Assembly: GCF_030272615.1 (NCBI RefSeq)
Contig: NC_081408.1
Span: 617,332,476 to 617,396,475, forward strand
Length of the DNA: 64,000 bases
Reading direction: 5' to 3'
From: Cryptomeria japonica
Lineage: Eukaryota > Streptophyta > Pinopsida > Cupressales > Cupressaceae
The notes under the pieces were generated by a model. The model was not told where the DNA came from. It was given only the letters and a program-made list of their open reading frames with translations, and did no database searches. The position numbers were made by a program, and so were the translations under genes. Below, piece by piece: positions 36,882 through 48,399 of the stretch. The stretch's first letter is position 1. Each line of letters begins with the position of its first letter.

Positions 36882-38582
36882 TGTAGCGTCGTAAATTGTA
36901 CGCACTTGCTAGGGTGGTACAATTTCACACCTAGTTTAGCACCCGCCTTGGCGCATTTTGCATTTTGCATTGCATTTCCCCTTTAGCACTTAATTAATTA
37001 AATTAATTAGGTCTAAGGTCCTATTTTATCATCTCCCATATCATAAAGTTGGGCCCTTTCATTAAAGTGTGCCCCTTTCATTTTATTCTTCCAATACATC
37101 ATTTAATCAAAAACCCTAATTAGGTCCTATTTTGAACTTGGGGGCTTGATTTCGCGGGTCAAAACATCTTGAAATCACCTGTAACTTCGGGATTCTCTCT
37201 AAAATCATCATATCTGACGGCCCTGAAAATTTGGTGAAAAGTTGTCGGGACCATGGCGCCCGTGCAACATGGTCCCGGACATTTTTCCCGAAATTTTGGG
37301 AGCACGATCCAATCATAAAATAAAGCTTAACCCCAAGAAATTGGCGGGACATTCAATCTCTAGGTCGGCCAAAATACGAATTTACAACCTAGGGTTTCAT
37401 ACATAAGAGCTCTCTTTCTTCATTTGAAGGGATGGGATTTTTGGCTTTCAAGGACCTTCTATGCAGCGAAAGAGCAGATCTTTGAAGACTTCAACAACAT
37501 TCAACATTCCTCTATCAAGCACTTATCAAATTCATTCATCCACTTAGGGCTTGGAAGACATTGAAGAACAATAGGAAATTACCGACTGAAGATTGGCTTG
37601 TACTCCTCCCTTGAGGGTTGGGTATGATTTCATGTTGTTTTCATGTCTTTGCATAAGCTTCAATATATCCTTTATTCATGCTTTAGATCACTTTGTATCT
37701 TGATTTAGAGCATTTACATTATCATTTACAAGCAATTAGGGTTTACTTTCTAGGTTGCTCTAGTTTGCTTTCTTGCATTTAAGGACCTTGCACACACACT
37801 AGGTCTGCACACACAATACATTTTACAATACAACTTGGCTATTCGTGGAGGTGGAAATCACCAAAGCGGGGGTTTGACTAAGGCAAAACCCTATATAGCC
37901 GCCCAAACACCTTTTCAGATATAAGTGCAGGTTTCGGGACTCGGACGACGCCGCAGGTTGCAGATCCGGGAGAAGCAGACTGAGACCGACCTTCCCACCA
38001 AATTTTAGAGAAAAAGACCAGGACAAGGGCGTGGGGTGCCCTGGTCCTGCCAGGACAGGGCCGCTGGGTGCCCTGGTCCCTTCTGGGCGCCCTGGTCCCT
38101 ACTGGGCGCCCTGGTCCCTGGGACAGGGGCGCTGGGCGCCCTGGTCTGACAACATTTTCAGCATTTTTGATAGCTTTTTCCAAAGTGCAAAAACAGCAGT
38201 TTCCGGAGCAGTTTTAGGGGCAGAATCAGGATAGTGGCGCCCGCGCCCCTGTCCTGAACATTTTCAGTCAGATTTTAACTCCGGGTACGCACCTGCATTC
38301 TTATTTCATCCTTGTATTTACAGATTTCCATTGTTTAAGTTCAATTCTGCAATCTTGTTATTAGTTCATACTTGCACTTTGGGGTTAGGGATTGAACTTG
38401 CATCATTTGATCTTCCAATTTCAACAAAGGAATAGAAATCCTAATAGATATCCCGTGGCTCTCTCTTTCACAAAAGGAAGTAGCCAATTGTGCGATATCT
38501 CTAGGCTCTTTCGTATTCCGTAATGTGTGTCGAAAGGTAGGATTAGGGCATGTTAACCTAGTCTCGCTTTTTCCCCTATACA
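36882..38582 (+). repeat. 5' LTR of the nested Tat derivative
   Basis: It runs tgtagcgtcg...cccctataca. It differs from 42867-44567 by scattered substitutions only, mainly transitions. The TATA-like box reads TACATAAG (37400-37407), whereas the other LTR has TATATAAG. GC-rich 'ggcgccctggtccc' units occupy about 38020-38142. Confidence 0.92.
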
Positions 38583-38601
38583 TTTTGGTGAACCCGACGT
38601 G
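38583..38601 (+). other. Primer-binding site of the nested element
   Basis: ttttggtgaacccgacgtg directly follows the LTR. The host Tat element carries the same site on the minus strand at 45627-45645. Confidence 0.8.
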
Positions 38602-38679
38602 TTTCTGTCATTGCTTCCTCTTGCATTGCATTTGTTAGATCTAGATCTAGATTTAGTGTGTTTTCATTTCATATTCATT

Positions 38680-38705
38680 AAAAAAAAAAAAAAAAAAAAA
38701 AAAAA
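38680..38705 (+). repeat. 26-bp poly(A) run in the leader
   Basis: An uninterrupted run of A lies between the primer site and the ORF start at 38751. The host element has the matching position filled with T-rich (A-rich in sense) sequence at 45522-45545, so the A-rich leader is a family trait. Confidence 0.85.
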
Positions 38706-38750
38706 TTGTGTTTCTTTGCATTGTGTGTTTAAATTTTATGCAATTTCAAA

Positions 38751-41700
38751 ATGTTAGATTTTTATTTGGAAGATGATCATATTTGTGATGATTATGAGTT
38801 AGATGAAGCTTTAGATGAATTTTTGAAACCTAAATATACCAAACCTTCATTTTACCAAAAACTCATAAACCTTGTTACTATGCCATTTAGATGTGATGAG
38901 AAAGATAAGTCAAATGGTTCCTCTCAAGGGTACATTCCTATTAACTCTTCCACTGAATCTAGTAACATGGTTGTGTTCAATAATCCCCTCTATGAGGAAA
39001 TATCTCCTTTTGAATCAAAAGATAAACCTTTTAATAGATATGATCATGCTTTGTGGGATGATGCCCTTGATGCCTTTGTGTCTCCTAAAAAATGCTCCCT
39101 TCATGAGGATCCTTGTGTGCAAGAAGATGACATTATCCCTACATTTCCTAGTGATGGCCTTTCCTTTTCCAACAAAATTCCCACTAGAGATGATGAATTA
39201 ATGATAAATGCTTACCCTTCTCCTAAAGTTGGTCTTACCCATAAGCATCCCTTAGAGAAAGAAGATGAAATAATAAGCAATTTCCTTAATTCTCTCTCCC
39301 CTAAAGATCATATTGAACATATTTTGAGGAAAGAGGATGAGTTTAACACATCTATTGATGCTCTTCCTTCTAAGGATGAGGAATTAATAAACAATGTTAG
39401 CTCCTCTCCCGAAATTAACAATACTTCAAACATTCCTTTCAATCACTTCACTATTTGGGATGAACCATTAGAAGAAGGTGTAGATTATTCTCTCTCCCTT
39501 GATAATTTCTCACCTTCCTTGAATCTCAATTATTCTCCCTTTCCTCAACTTGGTTCTACTCATAAGGAAACCCTAGTTCAAAGCAAGATGGTTAACATTT
39601 CTTTCAAAGATCTCCCTCTCAAAAGTGAGACTTTAGAGAGTAGTGTTGATCCTTCTCCTAGAGAGTTTATTCCCCATGTAGATCCTTTGATGATAGAGGA
39701 TGATATGACCTTTCCTCTTCCTACTAGAACATCAATGCTTACCCCTTGTCTCTCTCCTAAAATTGATTTAATCCGTGATAAGATTTTAGTGCAAGAGAAG
39801 ACTATCAATAATTCCTCCAACACTTTTGTTCATTCCTCTAAACCATCCTCAATCAATTTGATACATGTGAATGAGACACCTAACAAACCTCTCTTCACTG
39901 TCCAAGGTGCTTTTCCTTCTCAAAATTCTCAACCTTTAAATAAGCCTATCTTAGTGGTTCAAGGTGGTTATGCTAATGATTCTTTTTGCACTCCTAAGAA
40001 ACCTATTATTACTGTGCAAGGAGGTTATTCTTCTAAAAGCCCTTATGAGTATGCTAAGCAACTAACTAGAGAGAGTTATCATGCGGTTGCCCATACCTAT
40101 AACACAAGAAACAATACGCAACCTAATCCTCCTCCAGTTATCCCCACTTCACTTCCTCCTTCCCAACCTATTCTTCCTCAAGCACCTCATATTTCACAAA
40201 TGCTTAGTAAGGACTACGATCTCATAGAACAACTTAAAACTACTCCGGCAAAGATATCTCTTTGGGATTTGATACAAACTTCTTCTGCTCATCATGGAAT
40301 GTTACAAGATGCCTTGAAAGATTTGAATGTTCCTCCACCTAATACATCTAGTAATATAGTGTCTTTGGTTAACTCTGTGATGAATCCTAAAGCTCAAATT
40401 GTGTTTACCCAAGATGAGTTGCCTACTAGTGAAATTCAACATCAATATGATCCCTTGATGATTGTGGTTATCATAAATGACACTGCTATAAGATGAACAC
40501 TGGTAGATAATGGTTCTAGCCTTAATGTGTGTAGCATTAATCTATTGCATAAGATGAATGTGGATACATCCCTTATTGAGCCTGACTCTCATCCCATTCG
40601 AGGCTTTGATAATGTGGCTAAGTCTTCATTAGGTATTATCACCTTACCCGTCACAGTGGGACCTGTTACTTTACCTACTCCTATCCATGTTATGTCGGGA
40701 AATTTAACATACAACTTGTTATTAGGGAGACCCTGGATTCACAGTATGCAAGCTGTCCCCTCTACATTGCATAGACAAGTTAAATTTATTTATAACAATA
40801 AGACATATACCTTGATAGGTGATACTAAACTTCAGGCTTGTTTGCAAACATCTACTTCCAAAGGGAGTTCTTCTAAGCCTTCCTCTTCTAGTGATGACTC
40901 TTTGAACAAGATACCTATGGATGAATCATCACCCTCTGATAATCAAAATTCTTTGGATGAGCCTAAAGCTCCTGAAGAAGATCCTTCTGGACTTGAGTCT
41001 ACACATGAAAAGGATTTTGATCCTGAGAAGGTTCTCGTGGAAGACGATTGGGGATCTCTTGATTTTAATCCCACCTTTGTAGGTGAATATAGGGTTCCTC
41101 CTAGAGATCTTAAAGGTAAAAAGAAGGAAGAAACTAGAGATCAATCAATCTTACCTGAATCTATGAGCAATAATTTTGTGGCCGCTTCTCAAACTTCTTC
41201 TCCTCACACCTCTAATTATGAAGAGTTTGATTCTTTGTCTTATGAAAAACCACCTTCTCTTCCTGAAATGGCTGATCGTTATGGTCGTGGTTTTCGCATT
41301 TTTGCTAAGCATGGGTATCATGGAAATGGTTGTGGTGCTCATGAACAAGGGATAAAAGTTCCTCTAGAGACTAATTTTCACAATTATGCCTTTGGACTTG
41401 GCTATAATCCCTGCAAACGCACTAAAGCATCTAAAAGACCATCTCTCAATGTGAATGCTATATTTAGTAGTGATGATGATCTCACTTCAACTAAATCATC
41501 TTCTGCTTCTATCAACTCTCATTCCCCTCATAAGGAAATCTTGGCAATGAACAAATCTCTTTATGAATCCCCTCAAATTTCTAAATCCACTTATGAATCT
41601 TTATCTCCTATTCATCATAAAGTCCTTTCCTCCAGGGATAAGGCTCTAATAAATTACACTCATCCCTCTTCTAAGAGTTCTTGTGACTTTTCTTCTTCAA

Positions 41701-41789
41701 TTTTATACATGTTTTTGATCTCACTTATAGTTGAGCATTTAGCATGTCATATTCAAATACCTCATTCAATCTATCATGTCTTTAAATGA
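38751..41789 (+). pseudogene. Nested element ORF: N-terminal protein, protease, G-patch; no pol
   Basis: A single frame of about 1013 codons with one internal stop, TGA at 40494-40496; the host element has CGA at the same place. Residues 1-580 form the acidic N-terminal protein with three V-Q-G repeats near 385-425 and the S-L-W-D-L-I-Q-T link. The protease site reads D-N-G at 40506-40514, where the host has D-S-G, so catalysis is doubtful. A G-patch (H-G-Y-H-G-N-G-C-G ... Q-G-I) lies at about 41290-41365. After about 41460 the sequence departs from the host element and ends in a novel Ser-rich tail with a hydrophobic end. No RT follows. Confidence 0.85.
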
Positions 41790-42848
41790 CATTAATGGCT
41801 ATTATGTTGCTCATCATTATGTGATGTTGGTAGCTCATTTACTGGGGGCTCATTGTCATTCATGATGGTACAATGTCAAGTGCAATCATATTTTTTTTTT
41901 TGAAGCAACATAATAGCCTAATTTTCTTGTTCCTATGGGGACAAGAGTGATTTCATATATCTCTTCTTTTGCTTATGTCCAAATCTCTCCCTAGAAGATT
42001 GTGTAAGTCCTTCTCATTGAGGCAATGATCTTTCCTTATTTTTATCTAAGGATCCACTTTTTTTCCTATTTCGTGGATGGTGTGAACTTTATTACTTGAT
42101 GTTATTCCTTGTAGGCATTTGTTGTTTGTTCAAGGATTCTCTCTTACAAGAGGTGTAAGTCCTTGACTACAACCTCTTTTGCACTTGGTAAAATACATCT
42201 ATAATGAATTCACTCTCCTAATTGCATTAAAAGGAGCGTCATCCTTCATTAAGAATCACTTTCACCTCGCAAAAGAAGGAAGTATTGCATTCTTATTCTC
42301 TTCTTTGTCTTATTCTAGAAGATGTTATATTTGTCTAACTCATGGATCACCAATGTGTGTATTCATGCCTTTTTTTCCTTTCTTTTTCTTCTCTTTGCAT
42401 TTTGTTTCCATGTATATCCTTCATCTTGTGTTAGAGAACTCTCAAATCCTCACACTCTTTGTTGTGTTGAAATTGAGATTTAGTCCTCTTTCTTACCAAA
42501 TGATTCTCCATTAGTTTTTGATCTCATATCAAATCTTCTTGTGAGCATTTGTCATCAATATTCTTTAACAATTCGAAGTGGTAAACATGATACCCTATTT
42601 CAACTCACTAAAATTAGCAAGCCGAAACAGGGGGGGGCATATAGCTACCCTCGAATTTTCATCACCTTCCTTAGTAAGCATTAGGTGATTTTATGATCTA
42701 ACGTGTGTTTTGTAGGGTGTGGTTCCTAACTGTGTACTGCAGATACCGCTGGGGGCTTCGTTCGACAGACTTATGGATATATCCTTTTTCAAATAATGTT
42801 TACTTTTCTGTACTTTAGCTTGCATATGCACGTAGTGTTCATATGACC
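41790..42848 (+). other. Nested element 3' region
   Basis: 41790-42600 is T-rich with no supported gene; a 111-codon frame (42179-42514) is hydrophobic and unrecognised. 42600-42848 is the conserved 3' flank shared (inverted) with 28646-28890 of the host Tat element. Confidence 0.55.
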
Positions 42849-42866
42849 GCTAAAGTGGGGGCTAAA
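42849..42866 (+). other. Polypurine tract of the nested element
   Basis: gctaaagtgggggctaaa directly precedes the LTR start tgtagcatcg. Confidence 0.85.
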
Positions 42867-44567
42867 TGTAGCATCGTAAATTGTACACACTTGCTAGGGT
42901 GGTACAATTTCACACCTAGTTTAGCACCCGCCTTGGCGCATTTTGCATTTTGCATTGCATTTCCCCTTTAGCACTTAATTAATTAAATTAATTAGGTCTA
43001 AGGTCCTATTTTATCATCTCCCATATCATAAAGTTGGGCCCTTTCATTAAAGTGTGCCCCTTTCATTTTATTCTTCCAATACATCATTTAATCAAAAACC
43101 CTAATTAGGTCCTATTTTGAACTTGGGGGCTTGATTTTGGGGGTCAAAACATCTCGAAATCACCTGTAACTTCGGGATTCTCTCTAAAATCATCATATCT
43201 GACGGCCCTGAAAATTTGGTGAAAAGTTGTCGGGACCATGGCGCCCGTGCAACATGGTCCCGGACATTTTTCCCGAAATTTTGGGAGCACGATCCAATCA
43301 TAAAATAAAGCTTAACCCCAAGAAATTGGCAGGACATTCAATCTCTAGGTCGGCCAGAATATGAATTTACAACCTAGGGTTTCATATATAAGAGCTCTCT
43401 TTCTTCATTTGAAGGGATGGGATTTTTGGCTTTCAAGGACCTTCTATGCAGCGAAAGAGCAGATCTTTGAAGACTTCAACAACATTCAACATTGCTCTAT
43501 CAAGCACTTATCAAATTCATTCATCCACTTAGGGCTTGGAAGACATTGAAGAACAATAGGAAATTACCGACTGAAGATTGGCTTGTACTCCTCCCTTGAG
43601 GGTTGGGTATGATTTCATGTTGTTTTCATGTCTTTGCATAAGCTTCAATATATCCTTCATTCATGCTTTAGATCACTTTGTATCTTGATTTAGAGCATTT
43701 ACATTATCATTTACAAGCAATTAGGGTTTACTTTCTAGGTTGCTCTAGTTTGCTTTCTTGCATTTAAGGACCTTGCACACACACTAGGTCTGCACACACA
43801 ATACATTTTACAATACAACTTGGCTATTCGTGGAGGTGGAAATCACCAAAGCGGGGGTTTGACTAAGGCAAAACCCTATATAGCCACCCAAACACCTTTT
43901 CAGATATAAGTGCAGGTTTCGGGACTCGGACGATGCCGCAGGTTGCAGATCCGGGAGAAGCAGACTGAGACCGACCTTCCCACCAAATTTTAGAGAAAAA
44001 GACCAGGACAGGGGCGTGGGGCGCCCTGGTCCTGCCAGGACAGGGCCGCTGGGCGCTCTGGTCCCTTCTGGGCACCCTGGTCCCTACTGGGCGCCCTGGT
44101 CCCTAGGACAGGGGCCCTGGGCGCCCTGGTCTGACAGCATTTTCAGCATTTTTGACAGCTTTTTCCAAAGTGCAAAAACAGCAGTTTCCGGAGCAGTTTT
44201 AGGGGCAGAATCAGGACAGTGGCGCCCGCGCCCCTGTCCCGAACATTTTCAGTCAGATTTTAACTCCGGGTATGCACCTGCATTCTTATTTCATCCTTGT
44301 ATTTACAGCTTTCCATTGTTTAAGTTCAATTCTGCAATCTTGTTATTAGTTCATACTTGCACTTTGGGGTTAGGGATTGAACTTGCATCATTTGATCTTC
44401 CAATTTCAACAAAGGAATAGAAATCCTAATAGATATCCCGTGTCTCTCTCTTTCACAAAAGGAAGTAGCCAATTGTGCGATATCTCTAGGCTCTTTCGTA
44501 TTCCATAATGTGTGTCGAAAGGTAGGATTAGGGCATGTTAACCTAGTCTCGCTTTTTCCCCTACACA
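42867..44567 (+). repeat. 3' LTR of the nested Tat derivative
   Basis: 1701 bp, partner of 36882-38582. It ends cccctacaca and is followed by actag (44568-44572). A TATA-like box TATATAAG lies at 43385-43392, and GC-rich units at about 44010-44130. Confidence 0.92.
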
Positions 44568-44572
44568 ACTAG

Positions 44573-45461
44573 ATGTATTCGATGGAGGAACATTCAAATC
44601 TTTCAAAGCATCTTGTAACATTCCGTGATGAGCATAAGAAGTTTGAATCAAATCCCAAAGGGATATCTTAGCAGGGGTAGCTTTAAGTTGTTCTATGAGA
44701 TCATATTCCTTACTAAGAACTTGTGAAATACATGGAGCTTGCGGAAGAATTGGTTGAGGATTAGGAAGAGAAACTGGAGTAACCGGAGGAGGATTAGGCT
44801 GCCTATTATTTCTAGTATGATAGGTATGGGAAACCGCATGATAACTCTCTCTAGTTGATTGCTTGGCATAACTATAAGGACTTATAGGTTTTCTTCCTTG
44901 CACAGTGATGATAGGTTTATTTGGAGTAAGAAAGGAATCATACCCCCCTTGGACAGTAAGGAGAGGTGATTTAGGAACTTGAAAGGTGGTAGAAGGACAA
45001 GCACCTTGGACTTCAAAGAGAGGCTTATTATGCTCATTCAGGTTTATCATGTTAACTAATTTAGAAGTTTTGTTCTTGTTTAGAGATTTCGATAAAGCCA
45101 CAAAGTCATCAAGAGCATCATCCAAAAAAGCATGATCATATCTATTAAAAGGTTTATCTTTTGATTCAAAAGGAGACATCTCCTCATAGAGGGGATTATT
45201 GAAAACAACCATGTTACTAGATTCAGTGGAAGAGTTGATAGGAATGTACCCTTGAGAGGAACCATTCGACTTATCTTTCTCATCACAACGAAATGGCATA
45301 GTAACAAGGTTTATGAATTTTTGGTAAAACAAAGGCTTGGCCTCTTTAGGATTCAGAAACTCATCTAAAGCTTCATCTAATTCATCTTGGCTATACTCAT
45401 AATTGGCATAACTGCATACATCATCATAAATATGAACATCTTGCAAATAAAAATCCGACAT
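44573..45461 (-). pseudogene. Tat N-terminal ORF (split from pol by nested element)
   Basis: About 300 codons from the ATG at 45461 (begins MSDFYLQDVHIYDD), 165 bp after the primer site. It is acidic at the start, with three V-Q-G repeats (about residues 155-205), a proline-rich stretch and a S-L-W-D-L-I-Q-T segment typical of the link to the Tat protease. It ends at the target duplication 44568-44572 and resumes at 36876. I see no capsid homology or CCHC zinc knuckle in this ORF. The nested copy of the protein (38751) is longer between residues ~110 and ~390. Confidence 0.8.
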
Positions 45462-45626
45462 TTTGAAATAAAAGTTGCATAAAACTTAGACACACAATGC
45501 AAAGAAACAAAGAAACACACTCTTTTTTTTTTCTCTTTTTTTTTTGAAAATGAAACTTAAATGAAACACACTAAATCTAGATCTAGATCTAACAAATGCA
45601 ATGTGAGAGAAAGAAATAATTCATTT

Positions 45627-45645
45627 CACGTCGGGTTCACCAAAA
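45627..45645 (-). other. Primer-binding site of the Tat element
   Basis: On the minus strand ttttggtgaacccgacgtg directly follows the LTR end ctacaca. Confidence 0.8.
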
Positions 45646-47316
45646 TGTGTAGGGGAAAAAGTGAGACTAGGCTAACATGTCCTAATCCTACCTTTTGACA
45701 CACATTACGGAATACGAAAGAGCCTAGAGGTATCGCACAATTGGCTACTTCTTTTTGGTGAAAGAGAGAGCCATGGGCTACCTATTAGGGTTTCTATTCC
45801 TTTGTTGTAATTGAAAGGTAAGATTATGCAAGTTCAATTCCTAACCCCAAAATGCAAGTATGAACTAATAACAAGATTGCAGAATTGAACTTAAACAATG
45901 AGAAGCTGCAAACACAAGGACAAGACAAGAATGCAGATGCATACCCAAAGTCAAAATCTGAGTGAAAATGTTTGGGATGGGGGCACGGGTGCCACTGTCC
46001 TGATTCTGTTCCTGAAACTGCACCTGAAACTACCACTTTGCAACCTGGAAAACTGTCAGAACTGCCAAAACTTGTTGTCTGTCAGGAGGACCAGGGCGCC
46101 TAGCACCCCTGTCCCAGGGACCAGGGTGCCTAGCACCCCTGTCCTGGTAGGACCAGGGTGCCCCATGCCCCTGTCCTGGTCTTCTGCTCTGAAACTTGGT
46201 GTATGGTTCAGTCTCCGTCTGCTTCTTTCGGATCTACAACTTGCGGCGTCGTCTGAATCCCGAAATCTGCACTTATATCTGAAAAGGTGTTTTGGGTGGC
46301 TATATAGGGTTTTGCCTTAGTCAAACCCCCACTTCGGTGATTTCCACCTCCATGAATAGCCAAGTTGTATTGTAAAAGTAGTGTGTGTGCAGACCTTGTG
46401 TGTGTGCAAGATCTAAAATGCAAGTAAGCAAACTAGAGCAACCTAGAAAGTAAACCCTAATTGCTTGTAAATGACAATGTAAATGCTCCAAATCAAGATG
46501 TAGAGTGATCTAAAGCATGAATACAAATGATGTAAGGAAGCTTATGCAAAGACATGAAAACAACATGAAATCATACCCAACCCCAAGGGGGCGATACAAG
46601 TCAATCTTCAGTCGGTGATCCCTTATTGCTCTTCAATGCCTTCAAAGCCCTAAATGGATGAATGAAATTGATGGATGCTTGATGGATGGATGTTGAATGT
46701 TGTTGAAGTCTTCAAAGATCTGCTCTTTCATTGCATAGAAGGTCCTGAAAACAAAATTCCGATCCTTTCCAATGAAGAAAGAGAGCTCTTATATATGAAA
46801 CCCTAGGTCTTAATTCCAACTTTTGGCTGACCTAGAGATTGAATATCCTGCCAATTTCTTGGGGTTAAGCTTTATTTTATGATTGGATTGCGCTCCTAAA
46901 ATTTTGGGAAAAATGTCTGGGACTGTGTGCACTCCGGGCGCCATGGTCCCGACAACTTTTCACCAAATTTTCAGGGCCGTCAGATATGATGATTTTAGAG
47001 AGAATCTCGAAGTTACAGGTGATTTCAAGATGTTTTGACCCCCGAAATCAAGCCCCCAAGTTCAAAATAGGGCCTAATTAGGGTTTTTGATTAGATGATG
47101 TATTGGAGGAATAAAATGAAAAGGGGCACACTTTAATGAAAGGGCCCACCTTTATGATGTGGAGGATGATGAAATAGGACCTTAGACCTAATTAATTTGA
47201 TTAATTAAGTGCTAAAGAAGAAATGCAATGTAAAATGCAAACTGCGCCAAGGCGGGTGCTAAACTAGGTGTGGAATTGTACTGCTTTAGCAAGTGCGTAC
47301 AATTTACGACGTTACA
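45646..47316 (-). repeat. 5' LTR of the Tat element
   Basis: 1671 bp, partner of 26955-28626. On + it runs tgtgtagggg...cgacgttaca. A TATA-like box lies at 46788-46795 (minus) and GC-rich units at about 46088-46175. Confidence 0.9.
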
Positions 47317-47321
47317 CTAAG

Positions 47322-48000
47322 TATATACTCCAATCTGACTTCCTTCCCTAAAACCTTCTCTCTTAAGATGTGGTACCAAATTGAAATGTGTATAGTCCTT
47401 GAATGCATCACCGGATTCTTTGAAATGTTAATAACACTTGTATTATCACACATAATAGGAATTGCCTCATCATAATTAACCTTGATATCTCTAAGAGTTT
47501 GCTTCATTCACATGACTTGAGTAAAGAAAGATGTTGTTACAATATATTTTGCCTCTTCTGTAGATAATAACACTGAATCCAATTTCTTACTCAACCAAGA
47601 GACCAATCTATCTCCCAAGAAAAATACACCACCACTTGTGCTTTTGTTGCCATATACACATTCGGCCCAATGAACATCTGTATATGCTATTAGGTGAAAT
47701 CATAATCCTTCTTATACCACAATCCATAATTTGGAATTCTTTTGATATATTTAAATATCATTTTCACTGCTTGATGATGAGATTGCTTAAGATTAGCTTG
47801 ATACGTGGTAACAAAACAAACAATCTTCATAATATTTGGTCTTAAAGAAGACAGATACAACAATCCTCCAATCATAGATCTATAATGTTTTTGATCAACA
47901 TCTAGAGATCCACCATCCTTGCTTACAACCAGTAGTCATAGAGGCTGCAACTGGTTTATGATTCTCCATCCCAAACTTCTTCAATATCTCTATAACTAGC
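47322..48000 (-). pseudogene. pol: Copia RT end and RNase H (proximal part)
   Basis: On the minus strand a segment near 47980-47880 resembles the region between RT and RNase H. Then come M-I-G-G-L-L-Y-L-S (47875) and a R-I-P-N-Y-G-L-W motif. Then C-D-N-T-S-V-I-N-I-S-K-N-P and H-S-R-T-x-H-I-x-I-x-Y-H (47304-47507), all standard Copia RNase H landmarks. The frame between these blocks is broken. The gene continues at 26954 across the Tat insertion. Upstream of about 48000 homology stops, so the element is also 5'-truncated. Confidence 0.8.
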
Positions 48001-48399
48001 AATTTAGGAAAACGCATCAAAGAATACAATTAGGCAACCACAAACCTAACAAGCTATGAAATTAATCCTAATACATTCAATGAAAGTATGGAAATAAAAC
48101 AATCAAATTAAAGAAAACCAATGCAAATGTCTCCTTCGTGTGATTCCATTGTTCTTCTTTCTCCTTCAAATGGATGTGGCTCTCACCTACAAAGCAAGTG
48201 TGTTGCAACCAAGATAATGATGAAATGATATAAAATTGGATAGCATACGGATACTAGAAGCATGGTTGTTGAAAATGAGCAATGAGAGCTCAATTTATAA
48301 AAAAATTTGATTGATTGGATGGCTAAGATTGAAAAGATTTTTTGTTAGATGGATGAACCAGATTGAGTGCACAGTAGAGCTACCATTCAGGGAAGGATG
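48001..48399. other. Unassigned ~400-bp segment
   Basis: It lies between the truncated Copia pol and the next LTR. Phrases such as 'ttccattgttctt' and 'gagctcaatttataa' resemble the LARD LTR layout at 2554-3739 only loosely, so it may be a fragment of a related LTR. No gene seen. Confidence 0.35.

Larger units (their letters stand above)
36882..44567 (+). mobile_element. Nested non-autonomous Tat derivative
   Basis: Two 1701-bp LTRs of identical length, perfect 5-bp duplication (actag), primer site and polypurine tract. LTR family, primer site, N-terminal ORF, protease and 3' flank all match the host Tat element, but the order runs on + and everything from RT to integrase, plus the PMD gene, is absent. 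It inserted into the N-terminal ORF of the Tat element and is therefore younger than it. Movement would have needed enzymes from a complete relative. Confidence 0.92.
26955..47316 (-). mobile_element. Tat-clade Ty3/Gypsy element with antisense PMD gene, inserted in a Copia RNase H
   Basis: LTRs of 1672 bp (26955-28626) and 1671 bp (45646-47316) in the same orientation, termini TG...CA, flanked by gtaag / ctaag (4 of 5). On the minus strand the order is 5' LTR, primer site, N-terminal ORF, protease, G-patch, RT, RNase H, second RNase H, integrase, then an oppositely oriented PMD gene, purine tract and 3' LTR. The second RNase H and RT sequence style place it in the Tat clade. Without the nested + element (36882-44567 plus 5-bp duplication) it would be about 12.7 kb. 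Only a few nonsense codons break pol. Confidence 0.9.

Noticed and set aside
44016-44420. GC-rich Pro/Gly/Ala ORFs in the Tat LTRs (also near 27207-27629, 38031-38234 and 45898-46320)
   Set aside because: They lie in LTRs and come from the GGCGCC/GGTCCC repeat arrays. They differ in frame and length between LTR copies, so they are not genes.
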